Source: Solenopsis invicta (Eukaryota; Arthropoda; Insecta; Hymenoptera; Formicidae). From it: a stretch of 64,000 bases of DNA. Made by a program: the position numbers and the translations under genes. Position 1 is the stretch's first letter. Each line of letters begins with the position of its first letter. Shown piece after piece: positions 21,063 through 33,637 of the stretch. The notes below the pieces were generated by a model. It did no database searches. It was not told where the DNA came from and saw nothing but the letters and a program-made list of their open reading frames with translations. The DNA lies in the NCBI RefSeq assembly GCF_016802725.1, contig NC_052669.1, positions 10,501,770 through 10,565,769 on the forward strand, given 5' to 3'.

Positions 21063-23077
21063 CCCACATAGCACGTAATATTTCTGTGATATCACAGAAT
21101 CATTGCAATATCACAGAAATATTACATATTACTGTGAAATATCACAGAAATATTACTGTGATATTACACAGTGATAATGACATTGAAATATTCCACTGAT
21201 ATCACAGAAATATCACAGAAATATTATTGTGATATTACACGGTGATAATAACATTAAAATATTCCAATGATATCATTGCAATATATTGTTGCAATATTTA
21301 ATTTCAAAGAACAAGGTAATGTCAAACCACGTTTTTATTATGTCTTATTAATGCAACGTCACTATCTCTTTGATTAATTTCGATATTTTTAGTATCCTTA
21401 ATATTCTTGGTAATTTCGGTATCCTGTAGAAGAAATCAACTTACAAATAAAATAATTATGTCTTTCCCCTTTCGTGGAATAAAAGTAAATGTTAAGAAAA
21501 AAAATTAATTAACTTTATTATTAGTTCAGATATTTACTTAGTTTATTCCTTAAACTGTATATATGTATAAACTATAATGTACGCTCTTCTATGTAATCTA
21601 TCAATTTAATTGTTGCTTTACAACTCGATCAATAATGATTTTATTAAAAAATTACAGAAAAACCTTTGTATTTATCTTATTGTCATTTATAATTTTTACA
21701 GGAGCACAAAATTGATTTTAATTTTTAAACATTTTTATCATGAGGAATTTAAAAAAAAATGTTTACAAAAAGTTTTGTTAATACACATTTATTATTCACT
21801 TGGCAATAAATATTTCAAAGTATATTAAGAAGTTTTTAAAAAAATATACATTTTTACGTCATTTAATATTTACTGCTCGGTACATTATTTTGTGAAATAG
21901 TTTATTCATTAATATTGATTAGACTATTATACACCACAGTAAAAGGTTTTTCAAGTTAATTAAAATATTAAATTTCCAACAAATTTTTCTTTAGATTTCA
22001 CTTTTTTTCAACTCTATTAAAAAATATGATTATATATATTCTATCATTAATTAGGTATTTTACAATGTTCATTAATTATATGTATGTATATAATGTTGCG
22101 GCTCGGTCACCGACCGTCACAACATACGACGAAACAAGCGAGCGCGTACACAGCCGCTATGCGGTCCCGCCGTGTGTATAAGACTCCACGCAAACAAGTG
22201 AGTGCTGGCACCACCGCTAGGTAGCCGCGCCGCTGGAGATTTTCTCGTGAGTCAAGTGCAGCCTCAGGTGTTATATCTAGACGCCACTGCGGCCGACCGG
22301 ACCGACTCACTCACTAGCTCACACTTCAGTGAGATTTTAAAGAAAATTGTTGCTTCTTGTAATTTGGAAACGAATACTTGTTCTAATTTTTTTCCAATGT
22401 AACGTCCCTTGAAAAAAAAGTTGATAAACTTGTTTCAATAAACTGATTACTGATCAGTAACTGATTATATTTTGTCAGTTACTGATCAGTAATCAGTTTA
22501 TTGAAACAAGTTTATCAATTTTTTTTTAAGGGGTACGTGTGGAATGCTGTTCCATATAAAATTTTATATTTTTACATGTAAATAATATTTTGTATTGTTA
22601 TTTAATCTTGAACATAAATTAAAATTATAATTCAAATTGAATCTTTTTTAACAAAAATGAAAAAGGATACAAGAGATTTTTTTTGTAAATTAAACATTTA
22701 TTACGTTTACATTATTGTATTTTGTTTTAATAAATATAATTATTTTTTTTATGTTTAATATATATTACATGTAACGATATGAAAATAATATTAAGAATAA
22801 CAATAAAAATAAAATAAATTGAAATAATTTATTTATTTAATTTTTTGCAATATTATTTAAATATCACATAAACATCACAGAAATATTGTGAAATATCACA
22901 GTAATATTACTATGAAATATCACAGTAATATTACTGTGATTCGTTTTCGCGGACATTTTGATATTACTGTGATATCACAGTAATATTTCGTGATATTTCT
23001 GCAATATTTCATTTATAATATTGCAATGTAAAAGTGATATTGCTATGATATCACTGCAATATTACGTGCTATGTGGG
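21063..23077. mobile_element. CCCACATAGCAC element copy 2, reverse orientation
   Basis: 2,015 bp, TT at 21061-21062 and 23078-23079. Inverted relative to copy 1. Carries the hairpin and GC-rich island. The mirrored left arm of its host repeat (near 18975) is uninterrupted, apart from one base difference. Confidence 0.85.
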
Positions 23078-23129
23078 TTATATTGACCTGATCTACCAGT
23101 TATATACATATATCAGCATAAAGTGTTGG

Positions 23130-24185
23130 GAGGGTTTCGATCAAAGAAGTAAGAATATCAGGAAGGAAGCTTTCTAGTAACCTGTGAAACAGAAATAGTC
23201 CTCCTAAGATGGCTGCCAAATCGTTAAGCGCCATTATTTGAACCTCTGTTCTCGTGACCTCTACACGAGATTTATATGTAGTAATATTTAACAAATAAAG
23301 TTTAATATTGCATTTTCTTAGATAATTAATTTATATACATATATATATATATGTATACTTTTGCAATATATAATATTTAAGGTTTTTTTACATCTGAGAT
23401 AATTACTAAATAGCAAAATTATACCATATTGTGAAATAAAAAACCAAAAAATATACAATTTTTGTAAAATATATTGAAATATGTTTCAATAAAACAATAC
23501 TAACAGTTGATAGAAATGACTTGTAAAATATATTGAAAACTCAATTCTTTTTGTTAATTAAAAAAAACATATAATCTGAAAATGAATTACACATAAACGA
23601 GATAATATAAACGAGATAACTATATGTTCACAGTTATGACAACTGTCAAATTAATAACATATAAAAATAAATAATGTGCAATTCCCCCCCCCCCAATATT
23701 TTTCGGTATATATTATAATTTTATTCTAGCAATGTTTTATAGATAAACATTTGTGTTTAATATTTTGTATGAACTGTGTACTTTTTTACCTCTAACATTG
23801 CAATCCGAGATAGTCGTAATTCGAGTAGTCGTGATTCGAGTATAAGAAAAACATAAATTAAAAATAAATATTATATGTATTATATCAATGTTTGAAATGT
23901 TGACATATAACCTGCTTCTACTTCGAAATGAAATTTATTCAATACAAATCTTACTCAAAAAAGATATGAAAGTATTTTTTTATTAACTTAGATTTACATT
24001 TTTTATAAATTTACATATTTATATAAATTGATATAATTATTCAGTTCAAATCAATAGTATCGTAGATTTGATTACAATTAAAAGAATATTATTAAGAATA
24101 TTTTCCAACAAAAAACAAAATTGATACAGTGAATTATTTTGTATCTTTATTTAACATTGGCAAATAAGTATAATATTATTCAATG
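23130..24185. other. AT-rich spacer, no gene seen
   Basis: Contains a (TA) run near 23335 and a poly-C tract at about 23685-23694. The 64-aa frame at 23100-23294 has no recognisable features. Confidence 0.4.
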
Positions 24186-24360
24186 TGTTAAGGCGATGCT
24201 GGACCGATCTCTATACGCGCATATTTTTGGACAGGCATTTCTCTTAACTGGCTTTATAGATCGCAAAATCCTTCTCCACAATTAAAGTAGTAATAAAAAC
24301 ATACACGGAAAACTATAATTTAGTACAAAAAAAGAAAGTAAATTAAAAAATTATAGTTTA

Positions 24361-24697
24361 AGATGATGCTAAAGTCGTCCTTTTTTACCGACCGAATGTT
24401 AATTTTCGGGCATGCCGTTCTTCTAATTGCATTTACAGATTTAAAAACCTTTTTCCACAGTTAAAGTATAGACAGTAATGTATAATGGACGCTATATAAG
24501 GATAAGGAAAACAAAAAAAATTGAGAATAATTTTCCAATTTTTTTCGTTTTCATTATCTTTATATAGCGTCCATTATACATTACTGTCTATACTTTAACT
24601 GTGGAAAAGGATTTTTAAATCTGTAAATGCAATTAGAAAAACGGCATGCCCGAAAATTAACGTTTGGTCGGTAAAAAAGAACGACTTTAGCATCTCC
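24361..24697. mobile_element. Near-perfect palindromic MITE
   Basis: Arms of about 165 bp from AGATGATGCTAAAGTCGT to its complement, with an AT-rich loop near 24525. End sequence related to that of the surrounding element (GATGCT). Confidence 0.7.
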
Positions 24698-25282
24698 TTA
24701 ATTATCAGCTTCTGCAGCCGACTCGTGACAACATGTGCCCTGTATAAAAGTTTTAGACTTTGTATGTATAAAATAAGTAGTTTACTGCGTATGAATTAAA
24801 TAAAAGAACAATACGACGTTTGCAGAATGGTTCTAGAAGCTCTAGTATGAGAGAAATGGATGTCTGAAAATTGTTTATGTAATTTGCACGTGTATTGATG
24901 CAAAGAGCAGAAATTGGGTTCATTGTAGTTCAAAGATCTTGCATTAGAGGCGCTGAAGTAAAAAAAAAACAAGGACAGATGAGTGCGTTTGACAAAGTGC
25001 GTTAGTCTATTTCCCTTAAGGTGCCTTTTCATACGACGCTGAAACGCTCAACACTTGTTTTGTTTATGTTCACTCTATGTAATTTTATCTATGGATGACG
25101 CTAAAATGTTCGTTCCTAACCAACTTTCCAGCGTCCAGCGTCGGCAGTAGTTGACGGAGTTATTGGAGATCCCTTGATTGATATAAATTCAATTTGATAT
25201 AAATTCATTTGTGCAATTTTTTAGTTGAAAATTTTTGTTTGCTCCGGTTTCATCATGCACAGCAAAGAAAGGGAGGTAAATT

Positions 25283-27304
25283 CCCACATAGCACGTAATA
25301 TTTCTGTGATATCACAGAATCATTGCAATATCACAGAAATATTACATATTACTGTGAAATATCACAGAAATATTACTGTGATATTACACAGTGATAATGA
25401 CATTGAAATATTCCACTGATATCACAGAAATATCACAGAAATATTATTGTGATATTACACAGTGATAATAACATTAAAATATTCCAATGATATCATTGCA
25501 ATATATTGTTACAATATTTAATTTCAAAGAACAAGGTAATGTCAAACCACGTTTTTATTATGTCTTATTAATGCAACGTCACTATCTCTTTGATTAATTT
25601 CGATATTTTTAGTATCCTTAATATTCTTGGTAATTTCGGTATCCTATAGAGGAAATCAACTTACAAATAAAATAATTAGGTCTTTGCCCTTTCGTGGAAT
25701 AAAAGTAAATGTTAAGAAAAAAAATTAATTAACTTTATTATTAGTTTAGATATTTACTTAGTTTAGTCCTTAAACTGTATATATGTATAAACTATAATGT
25801 ACGCTCTTCTATGCAATTTATCAATTTAATTGTTGCTTTACAACTCGATCAATAATGATTTTATTAAAAAATTACAGAAAAACCTTTGTATTTATCTTAT
25901 TGTCATTTATAATTTTTACAGGAGCACAAAATTGATTTTAATTTTTAAAAATTTTTATCATGAGGAATTTAAAAAAAAAATGTTTACAAAAAGTTTTGTT
26001 AATACACATTTATTATTCACTTGGCAATAAATATTTTAAAGTATATTAAGAAGTTTTTAAAAAAATATACATTTTTACGTCATTTAATATTTACTGCTCG
26101 ATACATTATTTTGTGAAATAGTTTATTCATTAATATTGATTAGACTATTATACACCACAGTAAAAGGTTTTTCAAGTTAATTAAAATATTAAATTTCCAA
26201 CAAATTTTTCTTTAGATTTCACTTTTTTTTCAACTCTATTAAAAAATATGATTATATATATTCTATCATTAATTAAGAATTTTACAATGTTCATTGATTA
26301 TATGTATGTATATAATGTTGCGGCTCGGTCACCGACCGTCACAACATACGATGAAACAAGCGAGCGCGTACACAGCCGCTATGCGGTCCCGCCGTGTGTA
26401 TAAGACTCCACGCAAACAAGTGAGTGCTGGCACCACCGCTAGGTGGCCGCGCCTCTGGAGACCTTCTCGTGAGTCAAGTGCAGCCTCAGGTGTTATATCT
26501 AGACGCCACTGCGGCCGACCGGGCCGACTCACCACGACTCACTAGCTCACACTTCAGTGAGATTTTAAAGAAAATTGTTGCTTGTTGTAATTTGGAAACT
26601 AATACTTGTTCTAATTTTTTTCCAATGTAACGTCCCTTGAAAAAAAAGTTGATAAACATGTTTCAATAAACTGATTACTGATCAGTAACTGATTATATTT
26701 TGTCAGTTACTGATCAGTAATCAGTTTATTGAAACAAGTTTATCAATTTTTTTTTAAGGGGCACGTGTGGAACGCTGTTCCATATAAAATTTTATATTTT
26801 TACATGTAAATAATATTTTGTATTGTTATTTAATCTTGAACATAAATTAAAATTATAATTCAAATTGAATCTTTTTTAACAAAAATGAAAAAGGATACAA
26901 GAGATTTTTTTGTAAATTAAACATTTATTACGTTTACATTATTGTATTCTGTTTTAATAAATATAATTATTTTTTTTATGTTTAATATATATTACATGTG
27001 ACGATATGAAAATAATATTAAGAATAACAATAAAAATAAAATAAATTGAAATAATTTATTTATTTAATTTTTTGCAATATTATTTAAATATCACATAAAC
27101 ATCACAGAAATATTGTGAAATATCACAGTAATATTACTATGAAATATCACAGTAATATTACTGTGATGCGTTTTCGCGGACATTTTGATATTACTGTGAT
27201 ATCACAGTAATATTTCGTGATATTTCTGCAATATTTCATTTGTAATATTGCAATGTAAAAGTGATATTGCTATGATATCACTGCAATATTACGTGCTATG
27301 TGGG
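25283..27304. mobile_element. CCCACATAGCAC element copy 3, reverse orientation
   Basis: 2,022 bp, TT at 25281-25282 and 27305-27306. Almost identical to copy 2, including hairpin and GC-rich island (26329-26535 minus frame open). Confidence 0.85.
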
Positions 27305-27449
27305 TTATTAAACATGAAGTAATACTTTGAATATCTGTTTAATACAATATGAGAATGCATGTAAAATTTTTGAGGTTGTACATGATTGAATTAATAATTT
27401 TAGAATTTTCTCGTAAAATGTGGATATTGTAAGAAAACATGTTTAAATA

Positions 27450-27845
27450 ATGAAGCTGCTCTTATGTATCTTGTAAATATAAGGACCAATAATACTCAAA
27501 AGTTCTTCAAATTGAGTTGAAGACATTCTAAAGTAATTTTTAAAATCGTAAATCTTCAAGTTGTAACACAGTAATCTTATTGTAAAATCCATGTAAATTT
27601 TTTTCTTTAAATATAGGTTCAATCCAGTATCGTTTTGGAGTATACGATCTCTTTTTCTTTTTTTTCATTATTGCTACTATTACTGATAAAATAACTGCAT
27701 GAGTTACGTTCCTTTCCCGATTTTCTTTTCGAATTAAATTTGCACATTCTGTCAACCATGCATGATATTTATAATTATACATGATGAACTTTAGTGATAC
27801 ACAGTAATACACAGCAAAGATATATCTAATATTGTTTCCTCGCAC
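27450..27845 (-). pseudogene. Harbinger transposase N-terminal fragment, frameshifted
   Basis: Minus-strand frame includes RSYTPKRYWIEPIFKEK, then GFYNKI and LEDLRF. After a one-base shift it continues KNYFRMSSTQFEELLSIIGP. From knowledge of the family this is the conserved N-terminal region (W-[IV]-x-P ... F-x-N-x-[FL]-R-M-x) of PIF/Harbinger nucleases, which precedes the catalytic DDE domain. The catalytic part is missing and the frameshift means it is not functional. Lies near the right end of the AGGTGCC element, oriented inward. Confidence 0.75.
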
Positions 27846-28040
27846 GGACTAGGTTAGGTTATTTCTTGACGCTGGAAAATGAGCGTTTCAGCGTCGCATG
27901 AAAAGGCACCTTTACTCTTCGCCTCACGCGCGACCCACAGTTCGCCGAAAAAAAATCTACAGCAATCTGCAGTATCGACGTTAAGTGAATTCCACCGTCA
28001 GTCCAGCATCGCCTTAAGTGGTTACATTTAATTATAAGTC

Positions 28041-28270
28041 TTACAGAAAAACGTCATAAATTAATATCTTTGGTGTATTATAAAAATTGTATAAAGTTAT
28101 TGTTACATCCAGAGTTGAAGAAGGATAGGTAAGATGTGGAGGGAGAAAGGAGGGACGTAACAACTTGAGAATGTGCACACGAGGCACAGGCAGACCGCGT
28201 CGACAACCCAGAATATATGGGTCAATGGGTCCACAGCGGGAGGCCCAATGACAAACATTCAGGGTGTTCC
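28041..28270. other. Short spacer, no gene seen
   Basis: An 87-aa minus-strand frame is open across it but has no recognisable domain. Composition shifts toward higher G+C. Confidence 0.35.
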
Positions 28271-28279
28271 GCGTCCCTC

Positions 28280-28441
28280 CCCAAGCAAAACAGGGAGTCA
28301 TCACAACGTCAAAATGATGTCAAAGTGACTGCATAATGATTATTAAAAGTCACTTTTCAATCAATTATGATTCATTTTGATGTCGTTTTGACACAATTGT
28401 GAATCACTTTGATGTCATTTTGATTTGTTATTCTGCTTGGG
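28280..28441. mobile_element. MITE with CCCAAGC ends and TGACATCAAA words
   Basis: 162 bp, ends CCCAAGCAAAACA / TGTTATTCTGCTTGGG, TC on both sides (28278-28279, 28442-28443). Internally made of repeated ACGTCAAAATGATGTCAAAG-type words in both orientations. A second copy is split at 34657-40157. Confidence 0.75.
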
Positions 28442-28750
28442 TCGGTCCTGTTTTGAGGCAGCAAATTTAATTGCTTTACTTCGGGATCGGACCTAGTGCT
28501 TGGCTTAATAGAGCGAGAGAGGATGAGTCAGGTTGAGAAATCAATCAAGTTCCTTATAATCAATCATCGATTTATTAAAAGAAAATATGAAAGATAAATA
28601 TATATAAGAAAAAAAATTAATTCTATGTGAAAGTAATTTATTACAAATTAGAGCTGTTAAGGAACACAATTTAGTAATAATAAAAAAACCAAAAAATCCG
28701 CAGACTTGTGATACAAAGCTCGAGATTAACAATTACGATTATATACATAC

Positions 28751-28867
<117 letters not shown>

Positions 28868-29107
28868 CATTTATAATATTCTATACTAGTGTAACGAACA
28901 GGGTATTCGCACGTGTGTATGTGTAATTGTGTCCATATTATCTAGAAACATTATTCTCTAATTTCTCTTACAGTAGCGAAAATGGTTGAGGAACATTAAT
29001 TTCGGGACTAAATAATAATTTGGGTACGTGTGGGGGAAGAAGACGGGAATAGTTCCGTCAGGAGAGAGGTGGGGAAGGTAGGTGCGAACGGTTTCCAGAT
29101 CGAACTG

Positions 29108-29244
29108 GGCACATATTATGCATTTGTTCGGAATCGATTCTGATCGGAATTATTCCGTTTTTCCCTAAATTTCTATTGTGTTTTCTAGGGAAAACGGAAT
29201 CATTCCGATCGGAATCGATTCCGAACAAATGCGTAATACGTGCC
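29108..29244. mobile_element. 137-bp palindromic MITE, GGCACATATTATG ends
   Basis: Arms carry GTTCGGAATCGATTC and GATCGGAAT(T/C)ATTCC. CTG at 29105-29107 and 29245-29247 may be the target duplication. Confidence 0.65.
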
Positions 29245-29248
29245 CTGG

Positions 29249-29872
29249 TCAGGCCCAATTGAAAATGGGAGGGAGAGGATTGGAACACAAAGGGAGGACA
29301 GACAGGATGACGTTTAACGACTGGAGGGAGCCAGGAGCGAAAAACAAACGAGGTGGAAGTGGTGGAAGCTCGTCTAGATATTCCACGCTGGGGACAGGAG
29401 AAGGGGGAGATGGTCCATCCTCGAGATCGTGGGATCCGTAGATCGGAGGCTCTAAGGGAGTTTCTTCTTCCTCCTCAAGATCGAGGAACTCGGAGCTCGG
29501 AGATCGATCCTCGTCCTCGAAATCATGCGATCCGAGGATCGGAGGAGTGGAGCAAGGTTCCTCCTTCTCCTCGTGGGGCCCTACGTTTGGAAAATCCGCA
29601 GGAGGTTGGTCTTCCTCCAAATCGTGAATTTCAGGGATCGGAGATCCCTGAGAAGAGAGCGAAACGGGAGAGTCCGGGAAGATTCTATAAGTTATTTGAG
29701 AATCGGAAGAGTCGGCGTGAAGAAAATTATCTACGGGGGAGTCGGCGCGATAAAAACTATCTACGGAGGAGTCGGCGCGAAGAAAATTATCTACGGGGGA
29801 GTTGCGGCGATTTCGGCGGCGTTTCGCGGCTGCTCGAGACCTGTTTTTATGAACTTTGGGGACTTTATTCAC
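29249..29872 (-). CDS. Orphan 207-codon ORF, basic N-terminus then acidic/Pro-rich
   Basis: The frame starts with ATG at 29872 (MNKVPKVHKNRSRAAAKRRR) and stays open to a stop at 29249. The first 25 residues are strongly basic, like a nuclear-localisation or RNA-binding tail. Residues about 26-55 hold three imperfect repeats of PVDNFLRADSS. The rest is acidic and proline-rich with repeated GSHDLED/GSHDFED words. No signal peptide, membrane segment or known catalytic motif. The region is GC-richer than its surroundings and is followed upstream by a minisatellite. It could be an accessory ORF of an unrecognised transposon, a host orphan gene, or a chance open frame in repetitive DNA. No TATA box or splice evidence supports expression. 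Confidence 0.35.
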   Translation of the reverse strand: MNKVPKVHKNRSRAAAKRRRNRRNSPVDNFLRADSSVDSFYRADSPVDNFLHADSSDSQITYRIFPDSPVSLSSQGSPIPEIHDLEEDQPPADFPNVGPHEEKEEPCSTPPILGSHDFEDEDRSPSSEFLDLEEEEETPLEPPIYGSHDLEDGPSPPSPVPSVEYLDELPPLPPRLFFAPGSLQSLNVILSVLPLCSNPLPPIFNWA

Positions 29873-30029
29873 TAAAAAAAAAAAAAAAATACTCCGTTTC
29901 TTTTGTTTGGTGAAAGGTTAAAATTTTGACACTCTCTCGGGTTAACTCCAATAGGGTTCGAGTGAAACCAAGGAAAAAAGATCGGAAGTAAAAACAAAGG
30001 TTCGACAGGATCTAAGGGGAGAGAAGGAA

Positions 30030-30390
30030 ACGAGAATTCTTACGAGGAAATCCCAAGAAAGGAAGGAATTTAAAGATAAAGAAATTCTTTCGGATTAACT
30101 CTTACGAGTAAATCCCAAAAAAGAAAAAAAGTTAAAGATAAAGAAGTTCTTTCGGATTAACTCTTACGAGTTAATCCCAAGAAAGAGAAGAATTGAAAAT
30201 AAAGAAATTCTTTCGGATTAACTCTTACGAGTTAATCCCAAGGAAGAGAAGAATTAAAAATAAAGATTCTTTCGGATTAACTCTTACGAGTAAATTCCAA
30301 GAAAGAAAAGAATTTAAAGATAAAGAAATTCTTTCGGATTAACTCTTACGAGTTAATCCCAAGAAAGAGAAGAATTAAAAATAAAGAGAT
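30030..30390. repeat. About 60-bp minisatellite, six units
   Basis: Tandem units around TTCTTTCGGATTAACTCTTA followed by CGAGTTAATCCCAAGAAAGA. Five clear copies of CTTTCGGATTAACTCTTACG start near 30087, 30149, 30208, 30267 and 30331; a degenerate unit precedes them. Confidence 0.85.
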
Positions 30391-30680
30391 TGAGAGAGAG
30401 AGTATGGAGAGGAGTATGGGAAGGAAAGAGTAATAAACTTAATAAATATATTATGTTTAAAGTTAAAGTCTTTCGCACTAGAGAGAGAAAGAGTGTTCGA
30501 AAAGCGAGAGCGAAACAAATAGTTGATTCGGGACTTACTGCTTGCAGATTGTAGTGTGAGTGTCGATGTAGGTGAATGCAATTCTCTCGGAGCCGCAGGG
30601 CTCAAACTGGGCCGCACTCGGCGGGAGATGGTAGGTCCGGTCGGAGGTGTTCCGGGTGCGTTGCGCAATGGTCTGCAGTA
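30391..30680. other. Spacer, purine-rich then GC-richer
   Basis: GAGA-rich start, then a GC-richer stretch. Overlapping frames on the minus strand (to 30852) run into a MITE and are unconvincing. Confidence 0.35.
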
Positions 30681-30910
30681 GAGTCCTATATAAAGAGAGA
30701 AACGACATGAAACCCCCATCACAACCTTCAGTATCCAATTGAGTGCTCCACCGCCATTTTGGGACCGCTCTAACGTCATCAAACACCATTCGTATCATTC
30801 TGCAACAGCTGTATTCACAATATGGCTGCTCGCTTAGCCAATCAAGTATCAATCAAATTACTAATCAGAGCTTCGGACATCAATGTCGCTTCTCTCTTTA
30901 TATAGGACTC
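30681..30910. mobile_element. GAGTCCTATATAAAG TA-MITE, second copy
   Basis: 230 bp, TA at 30679-30680 and 30911-30912. CTGCAG occurs just outside both ends. Confidence 0.8.
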
Positions 30911-31123
30911 TAATCTGCAGATCCCAACCAGGGACGTTTCCACTGACACTTTTTCCTCTCGACCGGGACTTGCGCGGCGTACAAGTCTAAAGGCCGCGGA
31001 TCCGAGAGTCGCAGAACTCGGACATGCAAGATGCCACGGAACTGTGATTCGGACGAGGAATGAAGACTAAACTGGGCTGAACTGAACGCTCCGCTAGAAG
31101 ACGCACCTATTTATACTATTTTT

Positions 31124-31266
31124 GGGAGGGTTCCAGATGCGCACGGACCCAATCGGACACCACTAATCACGTAATCTAATCTAACCCAACCAACGGAAAT
31201 ACTCTAGGCATTGGCCGCTATAATTGGTGGTGTCTAATTGGGTCTGTGCGCATCTGGGACCCTCCC
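31124..31266. mobile_element. 143-bp MITE with 8-bp duplication
   Basis: Ends GGGAGGGTTCCAGATGCGCA and complement of GGGAGGGTCCCAGATGCGCA, flanked by CTATTTTT on both sides (31116-31123, 31267-31274). Eight-bp duplications are typical of hAT or P superfamilies. Confidence 0.85.
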
Positions 31267-31274
31267 CTATTTTT

Positions 31275-31928
31275 CATCTATGATTCCCTTTGTCCCATCG
31301 AGGGCCGTGTGTACCACTTTATTTATTAATACACCCACGTGCAATATTTGCTTTTACGACTTTTTTATATTTCTCGGTAATTGTTAACCGAGAAAGCGGC
31401 AGGTTTGACAATTGAACTCTCGAAAGCATTAAATGTCAAAAAATTCTTTGATTTGTTGCTATGCGGGTGTCGGACATCAGAACTCAAAGGGGTGCACAAG
31501 TGCGTCTTCCAGCTCCCTGATTTTACTATCTTGGGTGTTTTCGGCGTCGAGCAACGGTGTCACCTCAGATCTCTTTAATTGGTGAATTTATAACTACTTA
31601 ATTCGTGACATCCGGTTACTGCCGTGAGAGTCACTGTATTCTTGGGATCGGGGTGAGATCACCGTCGCTCGCCCGTTAATTAGAATATCCGCTGGTTGCG
31701 AAGAAAAGAATCATTACTCCGCAGGAGGTAACATTATAATTTTGATAATTTTTAAAATTACAAATAAACTTTGGAGTATAGGCTATATCTTGGTAGAAAT
31801 GAGGTTGTGAACGACTATTGCAAAGGCAATTGGCAATCTAGAAACGAAAAATCCCCATATTTACTGAAGTTACTAGAAGGCTTCTTCCGTTTCAAGCGTA
31901 ACCATGGGATTCTCGCCAAATGCTCCTT
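31275..31928. other. Spacer with small open frames, nothing assigned
   Basis: Frames of 65 codons (31381-31578) and about 55 codons (31771-31980) are open but show no family resemblance; the second runs into the adjoining transposon. Confidence 0.35.
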
Positions 31929-32010
31929 CCTGGGGATCTATCATGTAACATTTCCTCTAGGGCGGAAACGTAAAAAGTGAAAAGTTTCACGTGAACTGCA
32001 CGATCATGTA

Positions 32011-32211
32011 CTCCCAAGGACTTTGATTCTGTCCATGGGGAAATTTTCTAAACTGAGAAATCGCTATCTTTCTACATATTTACAGTTCATGATTAACGTA
32101 ACGACCAATAAGCTCTAGTCGTTTTATTAATCATGAACTGCGAGTATGTAGAAAGTGGTGACTTCTTAATTTGGAAAATTTCCCCATGGACAGAATCAAA
32201 GTCCTTGGGTG
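32011..32211. mobile_element. CACCCAAGG TA-MITE copy
   Basis: Starts CTCCCAAGGACTTTGATTCT (one change), TA at 32009-32010 and 32212-32213. Confidence 0.8.
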
Positions 32212-32213
32212 TA

Positions 32214-32402
32214 AAGTCGTGTTCATTATAGTTGCGACACTTTTTTTTAGATGCGTTTCTGAACGCGCAACTATAACGAGAGCTGAGGACATGATTGGTT
32301 CTTACTTGTGGATCCAGCCAATTACGTTTGCCGCTCGATGAGCAAGGCTACATTCCAAAAACCATCAAAGAAAAAGTGTCGCAACTATAATGAACACGAC
32401 TG
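32214..32402. mobile_element. CAGTCGTG TA-MITE copy
   Basis: Starts AAGTCGTGTTCATTATAG (first base changed); shares TA with its neighbours at 32212-32213 and 32403-32404. Confidence 0.8.
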
Positions 32403-32404
32403 TA

Positions 32405-32602
32405 CACCCAAGGACTTTGATTCTGTCCATGGGGAAATTTTCCAAACTGAGTCACCACTTTCTACATACTCATAGTTCATGATTAATGAAACGACTACAG
32501 CTTATTGGTCATTTCGTTAATCATAAACTGTAAGTATGTAGAAAGATAGTGACTTCTCAGTAGAGAAAATTTCCCCATGGACAGAATCAAAGTCCTTGGG
32601 TG
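32405..32602. mobile_element. CACCCAAGG TA-MITE copy
   Basis: Third MITE in the run, TA at 32403-32404 and 32603-32604. Confidence 0.8.
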
Positions 32603-33637
32603 TACGATTCCACAGAATCATGTAACTCACTCATGAGCGGAAGTGTGAACTTTTTTATGTGAACTTTTTCGCCATCAGCCGTGATGGCGAAAAGGTGAAA
32701 ATTTAGGGAATTAATAAATTGTATGTATTTTGAAATAAAAAAGTGTGGTAACAGTGTGGTAACAATTTGAAGAGATATTATTGAAGAGATTAACCTTTTT
32801 GGTATTGCATTGCGTTGACAGGATAAAGTAATACATACATAAATAAAAATAATGCTTTTGTGATGTAATTAGGTTTGATATTTATATTTGACAAATTGAT
32901 ATTTTGATAATTATATAGAATGAGGTTTCATCAAATGCAAATTTAGATAAAAATATATTTTAAACGCGTTTTGATACACAATGATATAAGAAAGATGCGT
33001 CTTGTGAAATAGAATATTAATCAATCATGTAAGTGTTTATAACTTATAAATTTGGAAAATACATGTGTGAGCGGAGAATTCAGTTTTGATCAAGGTCCGT
33101 ATTCTAAATTATTCAATATTTTTTAAGTAAACAAAGTTAAATTTAATGACTAATGAAATTAATTTACTTTAAAATTTGCACACATAAAAAACTAATTAAA
33201 ATTAATTTTGAAAAACAATGTTTGAATTAAATTACAATGTAATTTTGAGTATTAGATTACTACATAATAAAGTTGTTACAATATATGGATCATTAAAAAT
33301 AAATGTAATATATATTATATTTGTAAATTAAGTTTATGCAATATAATTAAAAAATATTGCTATTTATTTATGAATTTCTTTACAATTTTTTTTTATATAA
33401 TAAAATTTTTACAGTAAAAGTTATACTGTAAAAGCAGGTAGAAACCTTTTTCACGATCGCTTGATAGTTGCAATGACGGAGCCTCTAATGGTGAATTTCG
33501 GAACGCAAACTAAACTTCCGCGCATTATTCATACATAATCGCTGTGCGTGAAAAGATTCACGTGAACTCTCTATGAGTGAAAAATGAAAAGTGAAAAGTG
33601 AAAAGTTCTACGTGAAATTACATGATTGACCCCCAGG

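Larger units (their letters stand above)
18938..23122. mobile_element. Long-armed inverted repeat, interrupted
   Basis: The left arm (about 18938-19740) and right arm (20136-21062 plus 23080-23122) mirror each other, for example ATGCTGATAT...GGTAGATCAGGTCAATAT. The right arm carries two later insertions (20557-20701, 21063-23077). The centre holds CCCATACAGCACA-type ends facing inward and a 27-bp minisatellite. No coding capacity recognised. Confidence 0.65.
25019..27911. mobile_element. PIF/Harbinger-type element, AGGTGCCTTTTCAT ends
   Basis: Ends AGGTGCCTTTTCATACGACG and complement of AGGTGCCTTTTCATGCGACG, over 30 bp well matched, with TTA at 25016-25018 and 27912-27914. It holds a decayed Harbinger transposase fragment (27450-27845, minus) and a nested CCCACATAGCAC copy. 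Confidence 0.8.
24191..28014. mobile_element. Element with AGGCGATGCTGGAC ends, interrupted
   Basis: Ends AGGCGATGCTGGAC / GTCCAGCATCGCCT, flanked by TTA (24188-24190) and TAA (28015-28017). Contains a related 337-bp palindrome and the AGGTGCC element. TWA flanks suggest PIF/Harbinger type. Confidence 0.6.
31929..33637. mobile_element. Composite element copy 2, with three MITEs inside
   Basis: Ends CCTGGGGATCTATCATGTAA and complement of CCTGGGGGTCAATCATGTAA. Contains a run of three TA-MITEs (32011-32602), then about 1 kb matching 5312-6990 without the Harbinger insertion. A short hairpin GCCATCAGCCGTGATGGC recurs in both copies (5379-5396 and near 32671). No coding sequence. Confidence 0.75.
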
